Of a stretch of 64,000 nt of DNA, positions 34,312 to 43,374 are shown in pieces. Position numbers and translations under genes: made by a program. The notes below the pieces were generated by a model. That model had not been told where the DNA came from and ran no database searches. It saw nothing but the letters and a program-made list of their open reading frames with translations. Position 1 is the first letter of the stretch, and every line of letters begins with the position of its first letter. This DNA comes from Thalassospira mesophila (lineage in GTDB: Bacteria > Pseudomonadota > Alphaproteobacteria > Rhodospirillales > Thalassospiraceae), in NCBI RefSeq assembly GCF_002115755.1, contig NZ_JFKA01000005.1, positions 334,966 to 398,965 on the forward strand. The letters run 5' to 3'.

Positions 34312-36048
34312 TTACGCAATACGGCACGGCGTTAGCGCCGATGGGTCCAGTTTTGATAGCGCGTCATATTGCGATAAAAAAACCTGCCCGGCCAATTCAT
34401 CCACAAACCCGCTAGGTGCCAGGCGGTCCATCACCGGGCCTTTGACTTCGGATAAATGAAACGTCACCCCGGCATCGCGCAGGCGTGCGTTTATTTCACG
34501 CAGGCTTTCAAGGCCGCTGGCATCAATTTCATTCATCGCCGAACACATCAGCACCACATGTTTAAGGCCGGTATTTTCCGCGATCAGCGCATAAATCCGA
34601 TCTTCGAGAAACCGGCAATTGGCAAAATACAGGCTTTCATCGGGACGCACTGTTAGAACCGATGTGCCGGTGGCAACGTCATGGCGCAAAATATTGCGAA
34701 AATGCTCGGTCCCGGGCACTTGGCCCACCACCGCAATATGCGGGCGGCTGGTGCGATGCAAATACAGCATTAATGACACCACAACCCCGCCCATAATGCC
34801 AGGTTCAATCCCCCAAAACAGGGTCAGCGCAATGGTCACCATCATCGCGCCAAAGTCGGCCCGCGAATAATGCCAGATGTGAATAATTGTTTTAAGATCC
34901 ACCAGTGTTAGCACCGCCACAATAATGGTGGCCGCCAAAGTGGCCTGGGGCAGGTAATACAGAACCGGGGTTAAAAACAACGTTGCTCCGGCAATGCCCA
35001 CCGCTGTCATTAAACCCGCGGCCGGTGTTTGTGCCCCGGCATCAAAATTAACCATCGAGCGGGCAAAACCCCCGGTAACCGGCAGCCCCCCGGCAAACCC
35101 TGCCCCCAGATTGGCCATGCCCAACGCAATTAATTCCTGATCGGGGCGAATGCGCTGCCGACGTTTTGCCGCCAGTGTCTGGGCCACCGATATGGTTTCA
35201 ACAAAACCGATCACGCTGATCAAAAGGGCGGGCAAAGCCAGTTGACGCCACAAATCGGGATCGAAAGACGGCAGCGAAAAAGCCGGAAAACCTTGCGGGA
35301 TGGTGCCGACAATTTTAACGCCACTCGCTGCCAGATCAAAATACCAGCTCGCCAGTGTGGTAATGACAACGGCCAGCACCGGTCCGGCCCGAACCACAAA
35401 GGTTGCCCAAACACCGGCCATACCCAAACGGCGCAATATGGCAGGCAGACCGCTACGCACCCAGAACAAAAAACCCAGACAGCCAAATCCCAAAATTGCA
35501 GTCAGGACATTCATCTCAGCAGCGTGCGACACCAGACCTGCCAGAATTTCAGCCAGATTGCCGTCGGCTTTGGGCAGTCCCAGCAAATGGCGCGCCTGCC
35601 CCACGGCAATTAAAATGCCAGATGCACTGACAAAGCCGGAAATAACCGGATGGCTTAGAAAATTGGCGATAAACCCCAATCGGAACAGGCCCATTGCCAG
35701 CAAAATTGCCGCTGAAATGATTGCCAATGTCATCGCCGCCAAAACCGGGCTTACCCCGGCGGGTAAATGAAGGGCACCAATGATCAAGGCCGTCATCAGG
35801 GAAATAAGGGCAACCGGGCCAACGGCCAATGTTGCCGATGTGCCAAAAATGGCGTAGGCCACCAACGGCAAAATGCTGGCATACAGCCCGACTTCGGGTG
35901 GCAACCCTGCCAGCATGGCATAGGCCAGACTTTGCGGGACCAGCATGATGGACACAATAACCGCCGCAACAAAATCGTTGGCGGCGAATTGCCGGTTATA
36001 ATGCCGGCCCCAATCCAGAATGGGGAAAAAACGGGAAAGCGGGCGCAA
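34312..36048 (-). CDS. SulP family anion transporter with STAS domain
   Basis: 578 aa: about 12 membrane segments (residues 20-410) starting with the SulP signature DFVAAVIVSIMLVPQSLAYAMLAGLPPEVGLYAS (residues 26-58 region) and ending in a cytoplasmic STAS domain (about 440-560, with VVLMCSAMNEIDASGLESL). Members move sulfate, bicarbonate or C4-dicarboxylates by proton or sodium coupling. The terminator at 36150-36179 separates it from the upstream sulfur genes, so a sulfate role is suggested by proximity only. It transcribes toward the GNAT-C39 gene, 109 bases downstream. Confidence 0.9.
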   Translation of the reverse strand: MRPLSRFFPILDWGRHYNRQFAANDFVAAVIVSIMLVPQSLAYAMLAGLPPEVGLYASILPLVAYAIFGTSATLAVGPVALISLMTALIIGALHLPAGVSPVLAAMTLAIISAAILLAMGLFRLGFIANFLSHPVISGFVSASGILIAVGQARHLLGLPKADGNLAEILAGLVSHAAEMNVLTAILGFGCLGFLFWVRSGLPAILRRLGMAGVWATFVVRAGPVLAVVITTLASWYFDLAASGVKIVGTIPQGFPAFSLPSFDPDLWRQLALPALLISVIGFVETISVAQTLAAKRRQRIRPDQELIALGMANLGAGFAGGLPVTGGFARSMVNFDAGAQTPAAGLMTAVGIAGATLFLTPVLYYLPQATLAATIIVAVLTLVDLKTIIHIWHYSRADFGAMMVTIALTLFWGIEPGIMGGVVVSLMLYLHRTSRPHIAVVGQVPGTEHFRNILRHDVATGTSVLTVRPDESLYFANCRFLEDRIYALIAENTGLKHVVLMCSAMNEIDASGLESLREINARLRDAGVTFHLSEVKGPVMDRLAPSGFVDELAGQVFLSQYDALSKLDPSALTPCRIA

Positions 36049-36149
36049 ATTTCATTCCTTTATGAAGGCGTTAACCTGCCCCCACCATCGCGCCCTTTTC
36101 GCAGTTACCCGCATCGCATCGCCATCCATTGCCAGGAACCATCCCAGTC

Positions 36150-36179
36150 AAAACAGGGTGCCCGCAGACACCCTGTTTT
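36150..36179 (-). terminator. Terminator between the DUF442 gene and the SulP gene
   Basis: AAAACAGGGTG (36150-36160) is fully complementary to CACCCTGTTTT (36169-36179), loop 8 bases, with T-run ends on either strand. It ends the minus-strand transcript from the DUF2892-MBL-DUF442 genes before the SulP gene. Confidence 0.85.
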
Positions 36180-36260
36180 CATTCAGGCCCGGCAGCACCG
36201 CAGGTGCCCCAAAAAATGGCAGCAACCGCTTGTCTGCCCGGCCTGAAGCAATGATATGAT

Positions 36261-36674
36261 CTAGCGGCGTGCGTCGATCCGCGGGACCAGGCCTGCCATG
36301 TCGTACCCGGCATTGGCCGCAGCACTGACAATTTCAGACGTGGTCATTTTACCGGCATTGGCCAGCGACCACAAAATGGTGCAGCGCGTACCGGTACGGC
36401 AATAGGCGAAAACAGGCTTGCTGGCAGTGGCAAGGGCACTGGCGAAGGCATCGACGTCGGCATCCTGCACGTTGCCGCTGACAACCGGCAAAAATACAGT
36501 TTCAAGGCCACATTCCGCCGCCTTGGCGCTGATTTCGTCAAAGGATGGCTGACCGGGATCTTCCTGATCGGGGCGATTGCACATAATCGTTTTAAAGCCC
36601 GCATCGGCAATGGCAGGAATCGCTTCAAGCGGCACTTGCGGCGATACGGTCAGATCATCACTCAGACGTTTCAT
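36261..36674 (-). CDS. TIGR01244/DUF442 sulfurtransferase-phosphatase-like protein
   Basis: 137 aa from ATG 36674. Dual-specificity-phosphatase-like fold with the P-loop Cys in FAYCRTGTRC near residue 98 and LSDDLTVSPQVPLEAIPAIADAGFKT at the start. In Blh-type proteins this domain is fused in front of an ETHE1-like metallo-beta-lactamase and acts as a sulfurtransferase. Here it is a separate gene 42 bases after the MBL gene. Probably passes sulfane sulfur or a persulfide to or from the dioxygenase. Confidence 0.85.
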   Translation of the reverse strand: MKRLSDDLTVSPQVPLEAIPAIADAGFKTIMCNRPDQEDPGQPSFDEISAKAAECGLETVFLPVVSGNVQDADVDAFASALATASKPVFAYCRTGTRCTILWSLANAGKMTTSEIVSAAANAGYDMAGLVPRIDARR

Positions 36675-36716
36675 GGTATGGCATCCGTTTTTGTTAACGT
36701 ATTGCCGCAAATGTCC

Positions 36717-37622
36717 CTACAGAACATCTAACGGCACCTTGATATAACGGATGCCATTATCTTCGGCTGGTGGCAACTCCCCGGCGCGCATATTTACCTG
36801 AACAGAGGGCAAAATAAGCCGAGGCATGCCCAGTGTCGCATCGCGATCGGTGCGCATGCGGACAAATTCTTCCTCGGTAACATCATCGTTTAAATGAATG
36901 TTATTTTGCCGCTCGTTGGCAACCGTGGTTTCCCAACAATAATCATCACGCCCCGGTGCCTTGTAATCGTGGCACATAAACATGCGGGTTTCGCCCGGCA
37001 ACGCCAGCAACCGCCGGGCGGAGTGATAGAGCATGTGGGCATCCCCACCGGGGAAGTCACAACGTGCGGAGCCGTAATCGGGCATGAACAATGTATCACC
37101 GACAAACACGGCATCGCCGATCAGATAGGACATACAGGCGGGTGTATGCCCCGGTGTGTAGATAGCGCGACCCTGCAAGGCACCAATGTCAAACGTATCG
37201 CCATCACTGAACAACCTGTCAAACTGGCGACCATCACGGGCAAAGGCCGTTCCGGCATTAAATATTTTGCCAAACGTATCCTGAACCACCGTGATCTGCG
37301 CGCCAATCGCCATCATGCCGCCCAGCTTTTGTTTCAGATACGGGGCGGCAGACAAATGATCGGCGTGAACATGGGTTTCGAGGATCCAGTGCACCGTCAA
37401 ATTATGATCCCGGACATAAGCAATAATCACGTCGGCCGATGCGTGGCTGGTGCGCCCGGCTGCCGGGTCGTAATCCAGCACACTGTCAATAATCGCACAG
37501 GCCAGCGATTGCGGATCGCGCACAACATAACTGACCGTAAATGTTGCCGGATCAAAAAACGCTGTTACCTGCGCGATACCGGGGGTAGCACCGGTGGCCG
37601 GGTTATGTTGTGCTGCCGTCAT
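36717..37622 (-). CDS. MBL-fold persulfide dioxygenase-like (Blh/ETHE1 type)
   Basis: 301 aa from ATG 37622. Metal motif T-H-V-H-A-D-H at residues 83-89, YTPGHTPACMSY near 170, DYGSARCDFPGGDAHMLYHS near 200 and FMCHDY near 235, the iron-binding pattern of ETHE1/Blh persulfide dioxygenases and rhodanese-linked hydrolases. They oxidise glutathione persulfide to sulfite. Its start overlaps the DUF2892 stop (ATGA, 37619-37622). Together with DUF442 and DUF2892 it resembles the bigR-regulated sulfide detoxification operon, but no ArsR-type bigR gene is in the window. Confidence 0.88.
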   Translation of the reverse strand: MTAAQHNPATGATPGIAQVTAFFDPATFTVSYVVRDPQSLACAIIDSVLDYDPAAGRTSHASADVIIAYVRDHNLTVHWILETHVHADHLSAAPYLKQKLGGMMAIGAQITVVQDTFGKIFNAGTAFARDGRQFDRLFSDGDTFDIGALQGRAIYTPGHTPACMSYLIGDAVFVGDTLFMPDYGSARCDFPGGDAHMLYHSARRLLALPGETRMFMCHDYKAPGRDDYCWETTVANERQNNIHLNDDVTEEEFVRMRTDRDATLGMPRLILPSVQVNMRAGELPPAEDNGIRYIKVPLDVL

Positions 37623-37870
37623 TTGGCCAACCCGGTCGGTTTTGCGCCCCCGCCCGTTTTGCAGGTACGGATGCCAAACATCCAGTAAGCCGGGCAAAAA
37701 CGGAAAATTGCCGTTGCGGCCAAAACCACACCGACCAGCAAAGATACCCAGGCAAAACCACCCATGGCAGCCATAACACCGGCTTCACCGGCCAGCAAAA
37801 ACGGCAATACCAGCAATATAATCCCGGCAACAAGCCGCAAGGTCCGATCCAGACTTCCAAGGTTCGTCAT
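37619..37870 (-). CDS. DUF2892/YgaP-type small membrane protein
   Basis: 83 aa from ATG 37870. Two hydrophobic helices (residues 12-32 and 37-57), preceded by NLGSLDRTLRLVAG and ended by FCPAYWMFGIRTCKTG, the classical DUF2892 pattern with two conserved cysteines. This is the membrane part of YgaP rhodaneses, here free-standing. First gene of the small sulfur operon; it may export or sense thiocyanate/sulfite-like products (inference). Confidence 0.88.
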   Translation of the reverse strand: MTNLGSLDRTLRLVAGIILLVLPFLLAGEAGVMAAMGGFAWVSLLVGVVLAATAIFRFCPAYWMFGIRTCKTGGGAKPTGLAK

Positions 37871-37879
37871 AATGGTCTC

Positions 37880-37925
37880 CATTAATTGGGTCTGATATTT
37901 TTTATATTATAAAATTATGTTTTAC
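37880..37925 (-). promoter_or_regulatory. AT-rich promoter of the sulfur operon
   Basis: A dense AT-rich stretch (ATATTTTTTATATTATAAAAT core at about 37893-37913) lies directly upstream of the DUF2892 start on the minus strand. ArsR-type BigR regulators bind AT-rich palindromes at such operons; the ATAT-T5-ATAT core is roughly symmetrical but I cannot assign a site with certainty. Confidence 0.35.
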
Positions 37926-38085
37926 AAATGTTATTTGCTCAACTTTTCGTGTGGAATGTCGAACCGTTCCAGAGTTCGCGTTGCCCCCTGCGGGCAATCA
38001 CCGTCATGCTGATATTTGCAACCCGGTTGCGGGAACACTTACCCCGTGCTAGCCGTATTACGGTATCGCATCTGGAGATTGGTCT

Positions 38086-38814
38086 ATGTCTGGTTCTACA
38101 AATGCCGGTTCGTTCACGGATTGGCCCGAATGGCACAAAGCCAACCCGCAACAGGGTTTTTCACAATGGCTGATGTCAACTGTTGCCGATGACTGGCACA
38201 CCGTTACCCACCATCCCTTTACCGATGATTGGGGGCAAGGCAAGGTGCCCACCGAAAACCTGCGCCGTTATCTGGTGCAGGACCACCGGTTTTTAGACCG
38301 CTTTGTCGCCCTGCTGGCAGGTGCGGTATCGCGCGCACCAACGCTGGCCGATCGCATTCCGGGCTGCCAGTTTCTTGCCCTGATTACGGGCAAGGAAAAC
38401 ACCTATTTCGAACGTTGTTTTACCGCCCTTGGCGTGCGCAACAATCAACGTTTCGGCACACCGGACTGGGACGCCACCAAGGGCTTTAAAGACCTGATGG
38501 CAGAAGCACTCGAAAGTGCCAGCTATGCCAATATGATTGCGGTACTCGCTGTTGCCGAAGGCACATATCTGGGTTGGGCTGCGCGGGTGGCAAAAACGGT
38601 TCCGGCCAATCCGGCGCTGGATTTCTGGTTTTCCGAATGGATTGATCTGCATACCGGAACCTATTTTGAAAGCGTGGTTGCCTATTTGAACGGCCAGCTA
38701 GACGCAATCGGCCCAGATTTGAGTGATGGCGAACGTGCGGCTTGTCAGGCCCGTTTTGCCAAGGCGACCAAACTCGAAATTGACTTTTTCGATACGGCCC
38801 AAGCAGGCGAATAA
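38086..38814 (+). CDS. TenA-like protein (thiaminase II family)
   Basis: 242 aa, all-helical with TenA-like blocks: HPFTDDWGQGKVPTENLRRYLVQDHRFLDRF near residues 43-73, LALITGKENTYFERCF near 103 and AEGTYLGWA near 160, FWFSEWIDLHTG near 188. TenA releases the pyrimidine from thiamine breakdown products. The usual active-site Cys of the TenA_C subgroup is not evident in the AEGTYLGWA region, which fits the TenA_E subgroup. No thiamine genes are adjacent. It stands alone between the sulfur operon and pcaB, ended by the terminator at 38845-38875. Confidence 0.8.
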   Translation: MSGSTNAGSFTDWPEWHKANPQQGFSQWLMSTVADDWHTVTHHPFTDDWGQGKVPTENLRRYLVQDHRFLDRFVALLAGAVSRAPTLADRIPGCQFLALITGKENTYFERCFTALGVRNNQRFGTPDWDATKGFKDLMAEALESASYANMIAVLAVAEGTYLGWAARVAKTVPANPALDFWFSEWIDLHTGTYFESVVAYLNGQLDAIGPDLSDGERAACQARFAKATKLEIDFFDTAQAGE

Positions 38815-38844
38815 TACAAAGCGTTAAACACCGACATGAAAACA

Positions 38845-38875
38845 AAGGGCGGGTTGCATATCGGCACCCGCCCTT
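38845..38875. terminator. Bidirectional stem-loop between tenA-like gene and pcaB
   Basis: AAGGGCGGGT (38845-38854) pairs fully with ACCCGCCCTT (38866-38875), loop 11 bases. It lies between convergent genes and can serve both. Confidence 0.75.
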
Positions 38876-38903
38876 ATCGTTTGAACTGTTATCTATTTCT
38901 TGC

Positions 38904-40244
38904 TCAGCTTTCCGACAGGTCTCGCTGGGCTGCGCCAATCACACGGTCGATATAATGATTGCTCATGCCAATATAATTGGCCGGATTGCGGACGTGTTCC
39001 CAATCAACAGCAGCATCCGTTAATGTTGGCAATTCATCAAACATATTGCTGTGGTTTTGCTGCGATTGCGCAATCGCCTGTTTGACAATCCGGTCGGCAT
39101 CGTCGCGCGCGATATGGCTGGCAAGGGCAAAGGTTGCGGCCTCGGCCAGCATGGCACCGTGCGAAACGTCCATGTTTTCGCGCATTTTTCCGTCATTAAC
39201 GCGCAAGGACGGCACCATTTCCACCGCCACCGCCAAAGCCTTGCCACTTGCCATAACAATTTCGGGCAGGCTTAACCATTCCAACAGCCAGGCCGTCCCG
39301 CTGCGTTCATGTTCATGTATTTGCGAATGATAAAGATGCGACATCTGGGTGGCGCTAAACCGCGCCAGCGTCACCAGCATTTCAGCCGATATCGGGTTTG
39401 ATTTATGCGGCATGGTCGATGACCCGCCCCCACCCGCCGGGGTAACTTCGGCAATTTCAGACTGGGCCAGCAAAACCAGATCCTGCCCCATCTTGCCCAG
39501 CGCCCCGGTTAACATTGTTAACTTTGAGGCCAGTTCAACCACAACATCGCGCTGGCTGTGCCACGGCATTTCGGTAATGCCCAATCCCAGTTCATCGGCC
39601 AGATAATGTTCCACACTTGCCGCATCACCGCCCAAAGATGCCAGTGTTCCCGACGCCCCGCCAAAGGACAGCCGCAAAAACTGCTGTGACGCGGCGACAA
39701 GCTGATGATCCAGCCGCACCAGTGGCAGCAGCCACCCGGCCGCTTTAAGGCCAAAGGTTGTTGGCACGGCCTGCTGGCTGCGGGTGCGCCCGGCCATTAC
39801 GGTTTGGCGATGATCCAGCGCGACCCCCATCAAGGATTTGATCACCCGGCGCAAACGCCGCCGTATGACGGCAACAACATCGCGCATCCGCAACACAAGG
39901 GCCGTATCCACCACATCCTGACTGGTGGCACCAAAATGCACATAACGGGCATCGTCCCCGCCCATTTCGGCCTTTAATGCCTTAACCAGGCCCGGCACAG
40001 GCACACCGGTGCTCGCCGTTGCGGCGGCCAAAGATGCCGGATCGGGCACAAAATCGCGGCAGATATCGCCGATGCGTTTTGCCGCATCTGGCGGGATAAT
40101 CCCGGCGCGGGCCTGCGCGCTGGCAAGGGCAGCTTCAAACAGCACCATCGATGCAATAACGGCATCATCGGTGAAATAAGCGGCAATTTCCGCATCGGCA
40201 AAAAGCGGGCCGAGCAACGCAGAATCGAAAGGTGACAGGGTCAT
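38904..40244 (-). CDS. pcaB: 3-carboxy-cis,cis-muconate cycloisomerase
   Basis: 446 aa. Fumarase/aspartase superfamily signature GGSSTMPHKSNPISAE near residue 277 with the catalytic Ser loop, and MTLSPFDSALLGPLFADAEIAAYF at the start as in PcaB. The enzyme closes 3-carboxymuconate to 4-carboxymuconolactone, the second step of the protocatechuate pathway. Last pca gene on the minus strand, 126 bases after pcaF, so it may have its own promoter or be read from pcaIJF. Confidence 0.93.
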   Translation of the reverse strand: MTLSPFDSALLGPLFADAEIAAYFTDDAVIASMVLFEAALASAQARAGIIPPDAAKRIGDICRDFVPDPASLAAATASTGVPVPGLVKALKAEMGGDDARYVHFGATSQDVVDTALVLRMRDVVAVIRRRLRRVIKSLMGVALDHRQTVMAGRTRSQQAVPTTFGLKAAGWLLPLVRLDHQLVAASQQFLRLSFGGASGTLASLGGDAASVEHYLADELGLGITEMPWHSQRDVVVELASKLTMLTGALGKMGQDLVLLAQSEIAEVTPAGGGGSSTMPHKSNPISAEMLVTLARFSATQMSHLYHSQIHEHERSGTAWLLEWLSLPEIVMASGKALAVAVEMVPSLRVNDGKMRENMDVSHGAMLAEAATFALASHIARDDADRIVKQAIAQSQQNHSNMFDELPTLTDAAVDWEHVRNPANYIGMSNHYIDRVIGAAQRDLSES

Positions 40245-40370
40245 GGTCTTCCCCGTGATAAAAATACGAACGCCACCATACCGGTAAAACCAACATGATG
40301 GCGTTGTTAATTCGATGGTGGCATCCGGTGCGCTTTTACGTCAACACACAGCATATCTCATCGCAGCAGC

Positions 40371-41576
40371 TTACACTGCCTCAAGCGCAATGGCGATGCC
40401 CTGCCCGACACCGATACACATGGTCGCCAGTGCATATTTACCCCACACACGTTTTAACTGGCGGGCTGCCGTGCCGGTTATACGTGCGCCAGACATGCCC
40501 AGCGGATGGCCCAATGCAATGGCCCCGCCATTGGGGTTCACCCGTGCATCATCATCGGCGATGCCCAAATCACGTAATGTTGCCAAACCTTGCGATGCAA
40601 AGGCTTCGTTCAGTTCAATAACGTCGAACTGGCTAACGTTCATGCCATACCGCGCCATCAGTTTTTTGCTGGCCGGTGCCGGGCCAAAGCCCATGATGCG
40701 CGGCGGCACACCGGCGGTGGCCCCGCCCACAATGCGGGCAATCGGGGTTAGGCCATATTTTTTAATTGCGGCTTCAGAAGCGATAATCAAGGCCGCGGCC
40801 CCGTCATTAACCCCCGATGCATTGCCCGCCGTCACCGAGCCGCCTTCGCGAAACGGGGTGGGCAGTTTTGCCAGTTTTTCGGCGGTGGTGCCGGGGCGCG
40901 GATGTTCATCGCGATCAACAATAATGGCGTCGCCCTTGCGTTGGGGAATACTCACCGCAACGATTTCCTCGGCCAAAGCACCATTTTCCTGTGCGCTCAC
41001 GGCCTTGTCTTGCGAGCGGGCGGCAAAGGCATCCTGATCGGCACGCGAAATGCCAAAATCCTCGGCCACGTTTTCGCCGGTTTCGGGCATCGAATCAACG
41101 CCGTATTGCTTTTTCATCACCGGGTTAACAAAGCGCCAGCCAATGGTGGTGTCGTAAATTTCGGCGTTACGCGAAAAGGCCGAACTGGCCTTTGGCATCA
41201 CAAACGGGGCACGCGACATGCTTTCCACCCCGCCCGCAATCATAATATCGGCCTCGCCCGCCTTGATCGCGCGGGCCGCCATAATAATGGCATCCATGCC
41301 CGAGCCGCATAAACGGTTCACCGTGGTGCCGGTCACATTCTCGGGTAAACCCGCCAGCAGCAAAGCCATCCGGGCCACGTTGCGGTTATCTTCGCCTGCC
41401 TGATTGGCACAGCCAAAGATAACATCGTCAATGGCTTCAAAATCAACATCAGGGTTACGGTCGCGCAAGGCCCGTAACGGGATGGCGGCCAAATCATCGG
41501 CACGCACCGACGATAGCGCCCCGCCAAAGCGGCCAATCGGGGTGCGGATATAATCGCAAATATAGGCTTCGGTCAT
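40371..41576 (-). CDS. pcaF: 3-oxoadipyl-CoA thiolase
   Basis: 401 aa. Thiolase I/II motifs: active-site Cys90 in TVNRLCGSGMDAI, NPNGGAIALGHPLGMSGARI with the catalytic His, and the C-terminal MCIGVGQGIA with the second Cys. It splits beta-ketoadipyl-CoA into succinyl-CoA and acetyl-CoA. Starts 3 bases after pcaJ, so pcaI-J-F is one operon. Confidence 0.93.
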   Translation of the reverse strand: MTEAYICDYIRTPIGRFGGALSSVRADDLAAIPLRALRDRNPDVDFEAIDDVIFGCANQAGEDNRNVARMALLLAGLPENVTGTTVNRLCGSGMDAIIMAARAIKAGEADIMIAGGVESMSRAPFVMPKASSAFSRNAEIYDTTIGWRFVNPVMKKQYGVDSMPETGENVAEDFGISRADQDAFAARSQDKAVSAQENGALAEEIVAVSIPQRKGDAIIVDRDEHPRPGTTAEKLAKLPTPFREGGSVTAGNASGVNDGAAALIIASEAAIKKYGLTPIARIVGGATAGVPPRIMGFGPAPASKKLMARYGMNVSQFDVIELNEAFASQGLATLRDLGIADDDARVNPNGGAIALGHPLGMSGARITGTAARQLKRVWGKYALATMCIGVGQGIAIALEAV

Positions 41577-41579
41577 TCT

Positions 41580-42350
41580 TTATTGCCCCTCATGTGCGGC
41601 ATTGGTGCGGGCATGCAGGTCGCGCAAAATTTGCAATTCATGGTCAGATGGCACCGGCGTTTGGGCAATTTCATCGGCAAATTCCACCTGCCAGCCGGTC
41701 GCGGCAATAATATCGTCGCGGTTAACGCCGGGATGGATGGATGTAACGATAAAATGCTTGTCCACCGAATGCGGTTCCATGATGCATAAATCTGTAATCA
41801 GGCGCGACGGCCCCTTGGTGGTCACACCATAACTTGCACGATCATCGCCACCCTTGCCATAGCCAAGCGAGGTGACAAAATCGATTTTTTCAACAAAGCC
41901 GCGTTTGCTTTGTTTCATCACCAGAAAAATCTCGCCGCAACTGGTCGCAATTTCAGGCGCACCACCACCGCCGGGCAACCGCACCTTGGGGTTGTCGTAA
42001 TCACCAATCACAGTGGTGTTGATGTTGCCGTATTTATCAAGCTGGGCCGCGCCCAGAAAGCCAACCGTAATTTTGCCACCCTGCAACCAATAACGGAACA
42101 TTTCCGTGACCGGCACGGTATTCATTGCCGTTTCACACAATTCACCATCGCCAATCGATAACGGCAAAACGTCGGGCTTTGTGCCAATGGTGCCGCTTTC
42201 ATAAATCAGCGTAATTTCGGGCGCATGGGTAAGGCGTGCCAGATTACATGCCGCCGAGGGCATACCGATGCCAACAAAACACACATCTTGATTGCCAAGG
42301 GCACGCGCGGCGGTAACGGTCATCATTTCAGTGGGGGTGTAATTGGTCAT
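41580..42350 (-). CDS. pcaJ: 3-oxoacid CoA-transferase subunit B (beta-ketoadipate:succinyl-CoA transferase)
   Basis: 256 aa. CoA-transferase beta chain with the catalytic Glu in IYESGTIG near residue 51, then LPGGGGAPEIATSC near 124. It partners PcaI to activate beta-ketoadipate using succinyl-CoA. Two bases separate it from pcaI and three from pcaF. Confidence 0.9.
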   Translation of the reverse strand: MTNYTPTEMMTVTAARALGNQDVCFVGIGMPSAACNLARLTHAPEITLIYESGTIGTKPDVLPLSIGDGELCETAMNTVPVTEMFRYWLQGGKITVGFLGAAQLDKYGNINTTVIGDYDNPKVRLPGGGGAPEIATSCGEIFLVMKQSKRGFVEKIDFVTSLGYGKGGDDRASYGVTTKGPSRLITDLCIMEPHSVDKHFIVTSIHPGVNRDDIIAATGWQVEFADEIAQTPVPSDHELQILRDLHARTNAAHEGQ

Positions 42351-42352
42351 GA

Positions 42353-43204
42353 TCAGGCCTCCGCCTTGGCATTGTGCATCTTCAGGCGTGTTGCGAAATC
42401 TTCGGGCCCACCATTCATAACATGCTGGTCGATCCAGTCCTTAAAGCTGTCGCGGTCCCTGGCGATATTGTCCCATGCCTTGTAAAAGGCATTGTCACGT
42501 TTGTAATAGCCTTGCGCATAAGACGGGTGCGCGCCGCCGGGCACATGCACAATTGTTGAAATCGCCCAGTTCGGCAGCATCACCGCATTAAAGGGAATAT
42601 CGGCAAAATCATCGACAATTTCCTCGACCGTGATGATCGATTTTTTGGCCGCCAGCACCGCTTCCTTTTGCACGCCAACAATGCCTTCAAACAAAACATC
42701 GCCTTTTTTATTGGCCTTTTGCGCATGGACCACCGTAACATCGGGGCGAATGGCAGGCACGGCCGCCAGGCTTTCTCCGGTAAACGGGCATTTTATAAAT
42801 TTAATGTTGGGGTTTACCCGTGGCAGTTCCGCCCCGCGATAACCCTTGAACACAGCACAGGGCAAGCCTGCGGCACCGGCATCATAGGCATTTGCCATGG
42901 CAGCATGGCTGTGTTCCTCGATCTCAAGCTTGCGCGGCCAGCCATTTTCCAAGGCATCGCGCAGCCGGTGCAACGACCCCACACCGGGGTTTCCGCCCCA
43001 AGAAAACACCAGTTTTTTGGCACATCCCGCCCCGATCAATTGATCATAAATCACATCGGGCGTCATGCGGATCAGCGTTAAATCGCGTTTACCCTGACGG
43101 ATAATTTCATGCCCCGCCGCATGGGGAATAAGGTGGGTAAAACCCTCCATCGCAATCACGTCGCCATCCTGCACACAGGTGGCAACGGCATTTTTTAACG
43201 ACAT
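42353..43204 (-). CDS. pcaI: 3-oxoacid CoA-transferase subunit A
   Basis: 283 aa from ATG 43204 (upstream in-frame codons up to 43240 lack family similarity). Alpha-chain motif AMEGFTHLIPHAAGHEIIRQ near residue 20 and FSWGGNPGVGSLHRLRDA near 68. First gene of the pcaIJF block, 170 bases after pcaG. That gap may contain its own promoter, a split seen in other proteobacteria where pcaIJ respond to a separate regulator. Confidence 0.9.
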   Translation of the reverse strand: MSLKNAVATCVQDGDVIAMEGFTHLIPHAAGHEIIRQGKRDLTLIRMTPDVIYDQLIGAGCAKKLVFSWGGNPGVGSLHRLRDALENGWPRKLEIEEHSHAAMANAYDAGAAGLPCAVFKGYRGAELPRVNPNIKFIKCPFTGESLAAVPAIRPDVTVVHAQKANKKGDVLFEGIVGVQKEAVLAAKKSIITVEEIVDDFADIPFNAVMLPNWAISTIVHVPGGAHPSYAQGYYKRDNAFYKAWDNIARDRDSFKDWIDQHVMNGGPEDFATRLKMHNAKAEA

Positions 43205-43374
43205 GAATTGTGCAACCACAGAACATTTCTCCCGGGGCAAATAGAACAGGTTCTGATCGGGTCAATATCGCCTGCGCAACGCAACGCCGCACCGCGCACC
43301 CCAATCAGAAAACGATAAATGCGATACAGGCCGTGCGGCTTGTATGCCAACAGCGGCCGATATCGCCATAATAT

